Origin: Chthonomonadaceae bacterium
Lineage (GTDB): Bacteria; Armatimonadota; Chthonomonadetes; Chthonomonadales; Chthonomonadaceae
DNA length: 53,781 nt
Direction: 5' to 3'
NCBI GenBank assembly: GCA_027450145.1
Contig: DAIDKH010000025.1
Coordinates: 1 to 53,781 of the forward strand
Below, piece after piece: positions 1 through 8,708 of this stretch. How positions within the stretch are numbered: position 1 is the stretch's first letter; each line of letters begins with the position of its first letter. The translations under genes were made by a program, and so were the position numbers. Under the pieces are notes generated by a model. It was not told the DNA's origin, did no database searches, and saw only the letters and a program-made list of their open reading frames with translations.

Positions 1-1166
1 ACAATATCAGCCTCGGCCTCGATTGAACCGGATTCCCGCAGGTCCGAAAGAAGCGGGCGTTTGTCCGGGCGGTTTTCCACGGCACGCGACAACTGAGAAA
101 GCGCGATTACCGGTACTTTTAGTTCGCGGGCCAAGCTTTTGCATGCTCGTGCGATTTCCGAGATTTCCTGGTTACGATTGTCTGCCCTGCGAGAAGACCG
201 CATTAATTGTAGATAGTCTATCACAATAAGGCCTAGTCCATGCTCTGCCTTAAGTCTGCGGCATTTGGCGCGCATCTCCAAGGCGGATATATCAGGAGTA
301 TCATCAATGTAGATTGGAGCTTCATACAGGCGTCCCATGCCCTCACCAATGCGCGTCCAGTCATCCTGGGTAAGGTAGCCCGTACGCAGCCGGTGTGCAT
401 CTACGCGTGACTCGGAGCAGACCATCCTGACGACGAGCTGTTCCTTAGACATTTCCAGCGAAAAGATGGCTACCGGGAGCTTTTCTTCAATGGCTATAAA
501 CTGTGCAATCTGTACCGTAAGGCTAGTTTTGCCCATTCCGGGCCTAGCGGCTACAATGATGAGATCTGATGGCTGCAAGCCTGCTGTTTTGTAATTGAGA
601 TCGTCAAACGGCGTAATGCGGCCTGTGGGCTTCCCCATGTTCTTTGAGCGCTGCTCAATCCGTTCGAGTTCTTCGTTAAGCAGTGGGCCGATGGCGGAGA
701 ATCCCTGGCCGAGTTGGCGTTGGCCCACTTCGAACACCAGGCGCTCTGCCCGGTCCACCAAATCCCCAACCTGGTCATATTCTGTGTGTGCTAGTCCCTG
801 TATCCTGGTGCCAGCGTCCATGAGGTTACGCAGGACAGATTTCTCCTCGACCAGCTTTGCGTAAAACTCAACGTTAGCCGCCGTTGCAGGTGCGTCCATA
901 AGGCTCTGAAGGTATGCAATTCCGCCAACCTGATCAAGATTGTTTTTTGAGCGCAGCCAATCCGAAAGGGTGATCAGGTCCACAGGTTGATGCTGTTCAC
1001 TTAGAGCAACCATAGCCTCAAAAAGAATGACGTGCGTTCCATGATAAAAATCATTGGGGCGCAACATCTCCATTGCACGCTCTACGGCCGCATTTTCAAT
1101 AAGCATGGATCCAAGAACCGCTTGCTCAGCATCTAGATTGTTCGGGGGAATTCTATCTGACGACAA
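1..1166 (-). CDS. dnaB: replicative DNA helicase DnaB (C-terminus missing, runs off left edge)
   Basis: Hexameric helicase that unwinds DNA at the replication fork and loads primase. The reverse-strand translation starts LSSDRIPPNNLDAEQAVLGS, the usual DnaB N-terminal domain. It continues to the RecA-like domain with Walker A ARPGMGKT, Walker B IDYLQLM and the DnaB-type segment VPVIALSQLSRAVE. About 388 residues are present and the last 60 or so lie outside the window. The start is inferred as TTG at 1166: the frame is closed by a TAA shortly upstream, no ATG or GTG lies between, and a GGAG sits about 10 nt before the TTG. It follows rplI in the same direction, a common pairing. No intein is visible in the part present. 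Confidence 0.95.
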   Translation of the reverse strand, partial: MSSDRIPPNNLDAEQAVLGSMLIENAAVERAMEMLRPNDFYHGTHVILFEAMVALSEQHQPVDLITLSDWLRSKNNLDQVGGIAYLQSLMDAPATAANVEFYAKLVEEKSVLRNLMDAGTRIQGLAHTEYDQVGDLVDRAERLVFEVGQRQLGQGFSAIGPLLNEELERIEQRSKNMGKPTGRITPFDDLNYKTAGLQPSDLIIVAARPGMGKTSLTVQIAQFIAIEEKLPVAIFSLEMSKEQLVVRMVCSESRVDAHRLRTGYLTQDDWTRIGEGMGRLYEAPIYIDDTPDISALEMRAKCRRLKAEHGLGLIVIDYLQLMRSSRRADNRNQEISEIARACKSLARELKVPVIALSQLSRAVENRPDKRPLLSDLRESGSIEAEADI

Positions 1167-1222
1167 TGAACGGACACTCCGGCACGGTTAAGGCTCAACT
1201 TTCAGGTGCCTATAAATACAAT

Positions 1223-1250
1223 GGAGGTTAGACGGTGCCGTCCAACCTCC
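1223..1250. other. hairpin between rplI and dnaB
   Basis: Inverted repeat with arms GGAGGTT and AACCTCC around a second stem GACGG/CCGTC and a 2-nt loop. It forms a 12-bp stem with one internal mismatch, just upstream of dnaB and downstream of rplI. No clear U-tract follows on the minus strand, so it may be an inefficient terminator, a processing site or an mRNA stabiliser that separates rplI from dnaB expression. Confidence 0.5.
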
Positions 1251-1279
1251 AATTTGGAACCAATGGGATGGAGCAGCCC

Positions 1280-1831
1280 CTATGCGGAGGCTGCTGCTTC
1301 TTCAGCCGCTGCAGCTTCTGCCGCAGCCTTGGCGGCTGCCGCTGCCGCTGCTGCGCGCTCAGCGTCTCGGGTTTCGCGCTGCTCTGCCGTGAGAACGTCA
1401 ACAGTGAAAGAGGCCGAAACATCCGTATGCAGCTTCACAGAGAGTGAATAACTTCCCGTAAGCTTAATTGGATCAATCAGACTGATCTTTCTCTTGTCTA
1501 TCTCAAGCCCTGTAGCGCTTTGAAGCGCCTCGGCCACATCGGCCTCTGTTACAGATCCAAACAGCCTATTGGATTTGGGCGCTGTACGAGCGAGAATATC
1601 AAGAGTTAACCCCTCAATCTTGGTTGCATTCTGCTGTGCAGAGCTAAATAGCTGAGCAGTCCGCTCGCGCTCGCGATCCAGCCTATTCTGGTGCTCTCGT
1701 ATTGCTACTCCACGTGCTGGCACCGCTAACTGCCGGGTGAACAGGTAGTTTCGGGCATAGCCGTTCGCAACAACCACTACTTCCCCGTCTTTGCCGACGC
1801 GCGGTACGTCACGGGTTAAAATCACTTTCAT
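1280..1831 (-). CDS. rplI: 50S ribosomal protein L9 with alanine-rich tail
   Basis: Structural protein of the large ribosomal subunit that binds 23S rRNA. The N-terminal signature is clear: MKVILTRDVPRVGKDGEVV, then NGYARNYL. The C-terminal RNA-binding domain ends near residue 150. The protein is 183 residues, against about 150 for most L9. The excess is a tail of Ala with Glu, Lys and Arg (about residues 153-183), probably a charged helix of unknown role. A GGGAG lies about 12 nt upstream of the ATG. rpsF, ssb and rpsR, often next to rplI, are not adjacent; mlaD is the upstream neighbour instead. Confidence 0.97.
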   Translation of the reverse strand: MKVILTRDVPRVGKDGEVVVVANGYARNYLFTRQLAVPARGVAIREHQNRLDRERERTAQLFSSAQQNATKIEGLTLDILARTAPKSNRLFGSVTEADVAEALQSATGLEIDKRKISLIDPIKLTGSYSLSVKLHTDVSASFTVDVLTAEQRETRDAERAAAAAAAAKAAAEAAAAEEAAASA

Positions 1832-1948
1832 TAAATATGTCTCCCGAGAGCCTGTACAGCGTTAATCACCCAGGATCTCAAAGGGGCACGGTTACTAAGG
1901 GGGCGGCGACACCGCGCAACGCAAACGCTCCCATGCCCACACGTTAAA

Positions 1949-3412
1949 TTATGGTCTAACCTGAAATCCAACCAGCGGGATACCATGATGAAAAACGTTA
2001 TCACCGCCCAGCCAGAACCAGGTGCTATTATTTACCCTGAACATGGCCCTTAAGTCAAGACGTGCCTTGTGCGTATCGAATAGATCAGACGTCAAAATGG
2101 TGCTAGGATTGAGGTCCCAGTCGCCGCCAATACCGATGGTACCGGCATGAAATCCATAGCGCACGTCAAGGCTTTTGGTCAGCGCATGTTGAAGCTGCAG
2201 GTTCAGACGGTTTGTTTGGCCAACATCGTACAATCCGAGGTCCAGGCTATTAGTGTTGCTTAGGGCAACGTTGCCGTTAAGGTCGACTCTTAGGCGACCG
2301 GGGTCGAACTGCTGTGAAACATCGAGCGCACCAGTCACCTTCGGAGCCCGGACACCGCCAACGTGCTTCGCGCCGCCTTCCAGTTTATCTAACAATGAAT
2401 TAACCTTCGACATCGCGTTGGAAGCCTTGCCCGTTGCGTCCTTTAGGTTTATGATGGTGCTCTTAACGCCACTGGCTACAGCAGGGTCACCAGTGATCTG
2501 ATGCAGGTCGGATGTGATCTGACGCACACTTGCCAGTGTCGATCGCGCCAGCTCCAGCGTGTCTTGCAGAGACCTTTGCAACCGCGGATCGCTCACCTGC
2601 TGCGTTAGCTTCTTTACTACTTCCTGCGCATCATCAAGCGTGTTGCCCAGCTTTAACACGAGGTCGGTGGTCGCTGACGATAAGCGCGTAAGCTGGCCGC
2701 GGCCGTCTTTGACTAACCCGCTTAGCTGTCCGCTCAGACTTTTTGATGTGATGGCGGCTTGCTGTGAAACGATGAGAAAGTTTGCAATTGTCTTCTTAAG
2801 GTTTGCCTGAACTGTTGGGTCCCCCACTACAGACCGCGTCGATTTAAGCGTGCCGGTAGCGGTAACCACCATTTCATCGGTATGACCTAACAAGGTGTGC
2901 AACTGTGTGGTAAGCCCGTCAAGTTTACTCTGAAGGTTCTTCATGGATCCGTTGACGTTACCCAGTGTTTGTGAGAGCTGCGGGCTGAAAGAGGCAAGAG
3001 CATCCTCTGGGGCCTGGCCCTGCACGCTCGCGGAGCCATCCGTAGGCAGGGCTGCTACCTGCTCCGGATGCGCAGGAGGACTAATATTCACTTGCGCGGT
3101 ATTTATTAACAGTCCCGAGTTAATCGTCCACAGGTAGTCCGATGGGATCGTGTATTCACGGTGAATAGTAACGGTTACAACTGGACGAATTGGTATATGG
3201 CGCGTATCAAAACTAATGCTTTTTACTTCCCCCACCGCCACCCCTTGCATTCTCACCACCGATTGGGGAGCGAGCCCGTGGGTATTGTCGAAGGTGACTC
3301 GCACGGTATACGTATCCAAATTCGTGTGAGACAGGTAAAACAGCAGAGAAATCAGTAGTACCAGACTGACCAGAATAACAGCCCCAACTTTTGCTGCCGA
3401 TTTTACTTCCAT
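1949..3412 (-). CDS. mlaD: MCE-family lipid transport protein, MlaD type, with C-terminal beta-rich (barrel-like) region
   Basis: Substrate-binding component of an Mla-type phospholipid transporter. The 487 residues read in order as: an N-terminal membrane anchor (about 10-29); an MCE domain (about 36-115, with the family-typical stretch VVRMQGVAVGEVKSI); a long predicted alpha-helical region (about 145-350) rich in Ser/Thr/Leu/Gln heptads; and about 133 C-terminal residues made of some ten short alternating polar/hydrophobic strands (for example RLRVDLNGNVAL, NRLNLQLQHAL, KSLDVRYGFHAG, KARLDLRAMFRV). Escherichia coli MlaD is under 200 residues and lacks the last two regions. This layout matches the MlaD of Veillonella-type diderms, which is reported to span from inner to outer membrane and end in a beta-barrel. 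The gene starts 6 nt after mlaF. The MCE assignment is firm; the barrel is inferred from the strand pattern. Confidence 0.9.
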   Translation of the reverse strand: MEVKSAAKVGAVILVSLVLLISLLFYLSHTNLDTYTVRVTFDNTHGLAPQSVVRMQGVAVGEVKSISFDTRHIPIRPVVTVTIHREYTIPSDYLWTINSGLLINTAQVNISPPAHPEQVAALPTDGSASVQGQAPEDALASFSPQLSQTLGNVNGSMKNLQSKLDGLTTQLHTLLGHTDEMVVTATGTLKSTRSVVGDPTVQANLKKTIANFLIVSQQAAITSKSLSGQLSGLVKDGRGQLTRLSSATTDLVLKLGNTLDDAQEVVKKLTQQVSDPRLQRSLQDTLELARSTLASVRQITSDLHQITGDPAVASGVKSTIINLKDATGKASNAMSKVNSLLDKLEGGAKHVGGVRAPKVTGALDVSQQFDPGRLRVDLNGNVALSNTNSLDLGLYDVGQTNRLNLQLQHALTKSLDVRYGFHAGTIGIGGDWDLNPSTILTSDLFDTHKARLDLRAMFRVNNSTWFWLGGDNVFHHGIPLVGFQVRP

Positions 3413-3418
3413 AAGTGA

Positions 3419-4180
3419 CTATCTCGTTTCTGATGCTGCCAGATGCTCGTCATCGGCGTGCATAAACTCGCTCACAATCGGGTCGGTGGAGGTCATCATC
3501 TCATCGGGTGTCCCAATACAGTGGATGTCACCGTTGTAAAGAAGAGCTACCCGGTCGGATATACGCCTGACGGACGGAATATTATGCGATACCACTATTG
3601 AGGTTACACCAAAGCGCTTTCTGGTGTTTACGATGAGTGTATCGATTGCGAAGCAAGTTAGTGGATCCAATCCGCTGGTGGGCTCATCATAGAAAATAAG
3701 CGACGGCTGCATCGCCAACGCGCGGGCAAGCCCAACACGTTTTTGCTGCCCACCCGAAAGCTCGGCAGGATATCGATCCTGTAATCCCTCCAACTGTACC
3801 GCATCCAGCAACGTCGTCACAAGTTCATCCAGTTGCTTATGCGTCGTTTTTGGCCGATGCCGACGAACCGCAAAAACGATGTTCTCGTAAACCGTGAGCG
3901 AATCGAGAAGTGCAGCGTACTGAAATACCAGCCCCATCTTCAGACGAACGACATCCAGGCCGCGAGGAGTAAGCCGGCAAATGTCCTGTTCGTCAACACT
4001 TATCTGTCCAGACGTGGGGCAAACCAGGCCGGTCATCAGCTTGAGCAATGTCGTTTTGCCGCTACCCGATTGGCCCATAACCGATAATATCTCACCAGAT
4101 CGAACCTCTAGATTAATCTGGTTGAGGATTACCTTATCGTCCACCTCGTAGTGAACGTCCGTTAGCTTTATCCCGGTCAA
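3419..4180 (-). CDS. mlaF: ABC transporter ATP-binding protein, MlaF type
   Basis: ATPase of the MCE lipid transporter. Motifs present: Walker A GQSGSGKTT, signature LSGGQQKRVGLARAL, Walker B LIFYDEPTSGLDP and an H-loop in VVSHN. The frame stays open upstream to 4351, but that part lies inside mlaE and is not ABC-like. The start is therefore placed at TTG 4180, which overlaps the mlaE stop as TTGA and gives 253 residues, typical for MlaF. The 4-bp overlap suggests translational coupling with mlaE, and mlaD follows after 6 nt. The ABC family is certain and the Mla role follows from the neighbours. Confidence 0.93.
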   Translation of the reverse strand: MTGIKLTDVHYEVDDKVILNQINLEVRSGEILSVMGQSGSGKTTLLKLMTGLVCPTSGQISVDEQDICRLTPRGLDVVRLKMGLVFQYAALLDSLTVYENIVFAVRRHRPKTTHKQLDELVTTLLDAVQLEGLQDRYPAELSGGQQKRVGLARALAMQPSLIFYDEPTSGLDPLTCFAIDTLIVNTRKRFGVTSIVVSHNIPSVRRISDRVALLYNGDIHCIGTPDEMMTSTDPIVSEFMHADDEHLAASETR

Positions 4181-5016
4181 TGAGACCCGGCCGTATTGGT
4201 AAGCAGTAATGTGAGGAAGAAGTCTGAGATGAAAATCAGGACGACACAGAGTACTACCGATGAAATGGTGGCCTTGCCAACTCCGGCAGCCCCTCGCTCG
4301 GTGCGTAAGCCTTGGCGACACGCAGTTACTCCCACTATGAGGCCGAACCAAATCGCCTTACAGAGCCCGTTAGTTAGATCAGCGGCGTGAATGTAAACTC
4401 GAATGGAATTGACATATCCTGCGTGAGGGACACCGCTAAAACCTGAAACGTAATAGCCCACGACGACCCCAGCAATATCACCAAAGACAACCAGCACGGG
4501 AAGCATGAGAATGGTGGCCGCAAGTCGTGGCGCAACGAGGTAACGAACAGGCGACACTGCCATAGCCCGCAATGCATCAACCTGCTCTGTTACAACCATC
4601 GTGCCCAGCTCGGCGGCGATGGCGGATCCTACTCGTGATGCAAAAGCGACTCCGCCCAGTACGGGTCCAAGTTCATTCAGGAACGCATAGGCAACCCCGC
4701 TCCCAACAAACCCGCTGTAGCCAACCAGGTTGGATATATTGGAAATGTAGAACGCAAATACCGCACCGGTTGCGATAGATATGAGCAACACGATACCCAT
4801 AGAGTCAACTCCAAGTTGAGCCATCTGGGCTACGATGTCGGAAAACATTACTTCCCGCCGCGCAAGAGCCTTAAACGACTGCCACACGAGTACCCCGCAC
4901 TCGCCCACAAAAACAAATACTGGCCTCACGATTTTACGTAAAGTCAGGCCGCCTCGCGGTACTACCTGGCCTTCTGCAGGCGCGTTAGGAGTGGGATTCG
5001 CTACGGTATTTGCCAT
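4177..5016 (-). CDS. mlaE: ABC transporter permease, MlaE type
   Basis: Inner-membrane permease of the MCE lipid transporter. It has the MlaE-family core ELGPVLGGVAFASRVGSAI followed by AELGTM and EQVDALRAM, with several hydrophobic segments. The proposed start is the ATG at 5016 (MANTVANP), giving 279 residues. An in-frame ATG at 5049 also exists but has no ribosome-binding site. The 5016 ATG also lacks a Shine-Dalgarno sequence; instead a perfect TATAAT ends 7 nt before it, which suggests a leaderless or near-leaderless transcript. First gene of mlaE-mlaF-mlaD. No mlaA, mlaB or mlaC is nearby. Confidence 0.93.
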   Translation of the reverse strand: MANTVANPTPNAPAEGQVVPRGGLTLRKIVRPVFVFVGECGVLVWQSFKALARREVMFSDIVAQMAQLGVDSMGIVLLISIATGAVFAFYISNISNLVGYSGFVGSGVAYAFLNELGPVLGGVAFASRVGSAIAAELGTMVVTEQVDALRAMAVSPVRYLVAPRLAATILMLPVLVVFGDIAGVVVGYYVSGFSGVPHAGYVNSIRVYIHAADLTNGLCKAIWFGLIVGVTACRQGLRTERGAAGVGKATISSVVLCVVLIFISDFFLTLLLTNTAGSH

Positions 5017-5023
5017 AATGTAA

Positions 5024-5029
5024 ATTATA
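5024..5029 (-). promoter_or_regulatory. candidate -10 element of the mla operon (leaderless-type spacing)
   Basis: TATAAT on the minus strand, with 7 nt between it and the mlaE ATG at 5016. No good -35 hexamer is seen 16-18 nt upstream. Transcription starting about 7 nt after a -10 box would begin at or next to the start codon. Confidence 0.45.
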
Positions 5030-5114
5030 CCCGCTTGATATAACCACATTTGCGGCGTAAATCAACGGTTAAACCTAACCTTGGGCCCCAACAGCACTCG
5101 CGCTCAAACCAAAA

Positions 5115-8000
5115 TTAATCATCTAGCGCACCGGCAGCACTAAGCAAATCACCCGGAGAACAATCTTGTAGCGGTTCATAAAGCGCCTCTACGTTAGCTG
5201 CACTCATCCGTGTTAAAACCGAGTCCATTAGCTCCTTTGCCGCCACTGTATAACGTGAGAATTCCTGATCACTTAGGTTGAGTGCCGCCACCGAGAGCAC
5301 CGACGCTCCCATTATTCGGCCGCATTCAAGCATGTATTTTCCTGCAGTAACAAACACGTGGGCAAGGTGTGACGGTGTGGCCATCCCTCGTGACACCAGC
5401 ACCTCACTAAGGTGTTTAAGAATGGTGACGCCCTCTGTAATGCGACCGTCGGAAATGTGCAGCGATCCCTTTAAGAGCTCACAATTTGTTAGAATCCAGG
5501 CGTCGTCTAGCTCTTCCGATATCTGCACGGCATCTGCAAGAAACTCCTCGCACTTATCGCGTATACCGGCATCAAAATAAGCCGCCGCAAGATAGGCTGA
5601 CGTCAAGCCTATTTCATGCCTTGTTCCTAATCCCAAAAATATCTCAAGGCTCTCCTTCAGGGTCTCAATGGCGGCGACAAAGTCGTGGGTTGCTCGCTGC
5701 GTCTCGCCTAAATTCATCAGGGCGTCGGCGCATCCCCGCGCATTGCCCTGCGAACGGTGCAGAGCAACGCCTTGGGTATAGTACTCAGCAGCAGCCTTCC
5801 ACTGTGCCCGCTCGGCGCAAAGCACCCCCAAATTCCCCAGTGCAAATGCCTGATAGCGCATACTGCCTATTGACCGCGCAGTCTCTAATGCTGCCTGGTA
5901 CAAGTTCGTAGCATTCTCAAATTCGCCCTCCGCCCACGCAATATTTCCCAGGTTTAACCTAAGAGCTATCATCGAGTCCTTGTTATCGTCAGCTTCGCTT
6001 AGATCATATGCCTCCTGATAAAGTGCACGAGCAGCACCGATGTCGGCGCCTAGCCAAGCAACTCTACCCAGTTGCAAAAGCAGTTTAGCCAGGGACACAC
6101 GATCTTCAATGAGGCGGGCGGCCTGCTCTGAATACCTTAATCGTTGGTTGGCTTCTGCGTAGAAGCCAGATGTGATAAGGTGCCGCGCAAGAGCCAAGCC
6201 GTAATCCACAACCTCCTGATGAAGGCCGCGAGCGACTGCAAAATCCATTCCTGCGCGAAGATTTCCAAGCTCAATCGTGTAATTTAACGATGACTCAAGC
6301 TGACTAGCTCCAAATTCTTCTGTAGCCTTACTAAACTGCTGTGCGCGCAAAAGAAAGGCACGTGCATGGCGCGTGCAAACTATATCGCTATCCGTATGGT
6401 TTGCTAGGTGATCACCAGCGTATTGGCGCACACTCTCGAGCAGTCTATACCGACCGTCAGTAGATTTATCTCCAAAGATGACGAGGCTTTTGTCAACTAA
6501 CGAGGTAAGTAAATCGAGTATCTCCCAGTCTTCTAGTGGGTCACAGGCGCACACCTGCTCGCAGTCCTCCAAGCGCCATCCACCAACAAATACAGAAAGG
6601 CGTGCAAGGAGAACACGCTCCTGTTCGTTGAGCAAGTTATAGCTCCAATCCATCATCGCCTTTAACGTCTGCCTGCGGGGTAACGCCGTTCGACTACCGC
6701 TGGTTAGCAGGCGGAAACGATCATTAATGCGCTCCGCAAGCTGCTGAACAGGCATTGCCCGCACCCGCGCTGCTGCGAGTTCCAGCGCAAAGGGGATGCC
6801 ATCGAGCATGCGCACGAGGTGCCTCACGGCCTTTGCGTTCTCGGCGTCAAGTTCAAAATCCTGCCGCACTGCACGAACCCTGTCGACAAAGAGCTGAATG
6901 CTGGCGTATTGCAGTAGGTCAGAAGGTGTAACATGCTCCGCTTCATCCGGGACTGCCAGGGACGGCACGCGAAAGATACTTTCACCCGGAATACCCAGTG
7001 CCTCGCGGCTGCTAGCCAGAACTGTAACCTTGGGGCAGTTGCGAATAATCGCTTCGGTCGCTGCAGAACTATGGGAGATGAGGTGCTCGCAGTTGTCCAG
7101 AATTAGCAGTAGGGACTTCGACTTTAGCGATGTTATCAGTGTTTGCAGAATTGGGCGCTGCGGTTCTTCGCGAACGCCTACTACATCAGCGATGCTGTGG
7201 TAGACCGTTTCTCCGTCGGTCGCGGATGACAGGTCGACAAACCATACTCCGTCGGCATAGTTATCGGTGTTGTCCGCCGCAACCTGCATTGCCAGCCTGG
7301 TCTTGCCTACCCCTCCAGACCCAACCACGGTGACCAATCGCTGTTCTTTTAACAACTGTGCTAGCCGCAGAATTTCGAAATCCCTGCCAACAAAGGACGT
7401 CACTTGCTCGGGAAGGTTTGACAGCGCGACATCAAGCGAATTAAGACGCGGGAAATCGACAGCTAGGCCGGGGACAATAAGCTGCCAGACTTGCTCGGGG
7501 TGCTGAAGATCCTTTAAGCGATGAGAACCAAGGTCGCGTAGACTCCAGGTCGGCTCAGGAAGAGCGCTAATGAGCAGACGGGCCGCCTCAGAGAGTATGA
7601 CCTGGCCACCATGGGCGATAGACCTTAGGCGGGCACATCGATTGACTACTTGCCCATAAAAGTCGTTGTCACGGGCCTCTGCTTCACCGGCGTGGATCGC
7701 CATCCGCGACTTAATCTCAACCGGTGCCGGCCACTCCTCGGAAGCGAACTTCAACTGCAGCATGGCGGCGGCCCGTGCTGCATCAAAGGGAGCTTTGAAC
7801 ACAACGAATAGGCTGTCACCCTCGCCGCGGCTCTTAATCAGTCGCCCGCCACAAAAATCAATTACTTCCTGTGCAATAGCGTCGTGCCGTGCAAGAGCAG
7901 CCTGCATGCATTCTGGATGGGCTTCCCACTGTCGCGTACTACCTTCAACATCTGTCATTAGAAACGTGACAGTATGATTGCCGGAATCCACATTTGTCAT
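5115..8000 (-). CDS. class III nucleotidyl cyclase domain - STAND/AAA-like ATPase - TPR signalling protein
   Basis: Large cytoplasmic signalling protein of 961 residues. The N-terminal adenylate/guanylate cyclase homology domain (about 1-170) keeps both metal aspartates (D17 in MTDVEGST, D62 in GEGDS) and the VNRCARL stretch holding the catalytic Asn/Arg pair. It could therefore be active, though cyclic nucleotide specificity cannot be told from the sequence. A nucleotide-binding region follows, beginning LPEQVTSFVGRD, with Walker A GSGGVGKT and Walker B LLLILDNCEH, as in the regulatory ATPases related to AfsR/MalT. The C-terminal half is tetratricopeptide-like helices. No LuxR or OmpR-type DNA-binding domain is seen, unlike many relatives, so the output is either cyclic nucleotide or protein interaction. 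It stands alone between mla and the DUF2089 operon. Confidence 0.88.
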   Translation of the reverse strand: MTNVDSGNHTVTFLMTDVEGSTRQWEAHPECMQAALARHDAIAQEVIDFCGGRLIKSRGEGDSLFVVFKAPFDAARAAAMLQLKFASEEWPAPVEIKSRMAIHAGEAEARDNDFYGQVVNRCARLRSIAHGGQVILSEAARLLISALPEPTWSLRDLGSHRLKDLQHPEQVWQLIVPGLAVDFPRLNSLDVALSNLPEQVTSFVGRDFEILRLAQLLKEQRLVTVVGSGGVGKTRLAMQVAADNTDNYADGVWFVDLSSATDGETVYHSIADVVGVREEPQRPILQTLITSLKSKSLLLILDNCEHLISHSSAATEAIIRNCPKVTVLASSREALGIPGESIFRVPSLAVPDEAEHVTPSDLLQYASIQLFVDRVRAVRQDFELDAENAKAVRHLVRMLDGIPFALELAAARVRAMPVQQLAERINDRFRLLTSGSRTALPRRQTLKAMMDWSYNLLNEQERVLLARLSVFVGGWRLEDCEQVCACDPLEDWEILDLLTSLVDKSLVIFGDKSTDGRYRLLESVRQYAGDHLANHTDSDIVCTRHARAFLLRAQQFSKATEEFGASQLESSLNYTIELGNLRAGMDFAVARGLHQEVVDYGLALARHLITSGFYAEANQRLRYSEQAARLIEDRVSLAKLLLQLGRVAWLGADIGAARALYQEAYDLSEADDNKDSMIALRLNLGNIAWAEGEFENATNLYQAALETARSIGSMRYQAFALGNLGVLCAERAQWKAAAEYYTQGVALHRSQGNARGCADALMNLGETQRATHDFVAAIETLKESLEIFLGLGTRHEIGLTSAYLAAAYFDAGIRDKCEEFLADAVQISEELDDAWILTNCELLKGSLHISDGRITEGVTILKHLSEVLVSRGMATPSHLAHVFVTAGKYMLECGRIMGASVLSVAALNLSDQEFSRYTVAAKELMDSVLTRMSAANVEALYEPLQDCSPGDLLSAAGALDD

Positions 8001-8052
8001 TGAGCTAAAACCAACGACTTAGATGGCACGAGAGATAGCCCCTTTAAACTAG

Positions 8053-8094
8053 CACTCAGGAACCAATTCGCGTCTAGGGCTCGGCTCCTGAGTG
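8053..8094 (-). terminator. hairpin downstream of the DUF2089 operon
   Basis: Perfect 9-bp inverted repeat CACTCAGGA / TCCTGAGTG with a 24-nt loop, between the end of the SHOCT-like gene and the start of the cyclase gene. On the minus strand it is followed by CTAGTTTAAA, a weak U-tract. Likely terminator of the upstream operon. Confidence 0.45.
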
Positions 8095-8129
8095 ATGGTG
8101 CAACATTTGACTGGTATGAAGTACTACTA

Positions 8130-8708
8130 CTAACCAGCAGAAACCTTCTGCAGTTCCGCAACAAACATTAGATCAACCTCGTCTAGCAGGCGTTCCGCCC
8201 AGTCGGCTGTCAACCTGCCGTTCTGTATCATATCCAATATTCTACGCCTTGCGGCCCTTCGTTTCGCCTCCACGGCCTCCGCTGCGGAGGCGGCGCTATT
8301 TTCGATACCGCTGCCTCCCATCTTGCCTTTTACTGCGGCTTTTAGCTCATCGGTCTTGTTGGCCAAAAGAGCCTTGAAGCCCTGTAGCGTTTCACGCGAC
8401 GCAGTCCGGGCAGATTCCTTCATGTACACACCCACAATTTTCACAATTGCAGGTGCCAGACTGTCCGGCACCTGCATCGCATAGTGCGACCCATCCGGCC
8501 GCACTATGTCCACTACGGGCGCGGACTTTCGCTCAGGCTCGGCCTTGTCACTTGTGGAAGCATGCCCCGATGTTGTCGACGACGCTGCGCCGCCCTGCGC
8601 TTCATTGACCTCGGAGATAGCACTAAGAAGCCGTGCTGCCTCATCTGGTCTTATCGATCCATCTGCAACCATTTGCAGGATCGCCTGCCGCTCTGTCGAT
8701 GCACTCAT
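8130..8708 (-). CDS. SHOCT-like two-motif protein, last gene of the DUF2089 operon
   Basis: Protein of 192 residues without a close named family that I recognise. It carries two copies of a short helical motif resembling SHOCT-like domains: RQAILQMVADGSIRPDEAAR near the N-terminus and RRRILDMIQNGRLTADWAER near the C-terminus. A charged low-complexity linker and an amphipathic middle separate them. No signal peptide or membrane helix is seen. The start is the ATG at 8708, which overlaps the TGA of the DUF4097 gene (ATGA) and has GGAG about 10 nt upstream; an in-frame earlier start inside the previous gene is less likely. The same motif in both upstream genes suggests the three proteins act together, perhaps by shared oligomerisation. 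Confidence 0.75.
   Translation of the reverse strand: MSASTERQAILQMVADGSIRPDEAARLLSAISEVNEAQGGAASSTTSGHASTSDKAEPERKSAPVVDIVRPDGSHYAMQVPDSLAPAIVKIVGVYMKESARTASRETLQGFKALLANKTDELKAAVKGKMGGSGIENSAASAAEAVEAKRRAARRRILDMIQNGRLTADWAERLLDEVDLMFVAELQKVSAG

Noticed and set aside
4181-4351. Upstream extension of mlaF into mlaE
   Set aside because: The added 57 residues are out-of-frame mlaE sequence without ABC similarity; the TTG overlapping the mlaE stop gives a normal-length ATPase.
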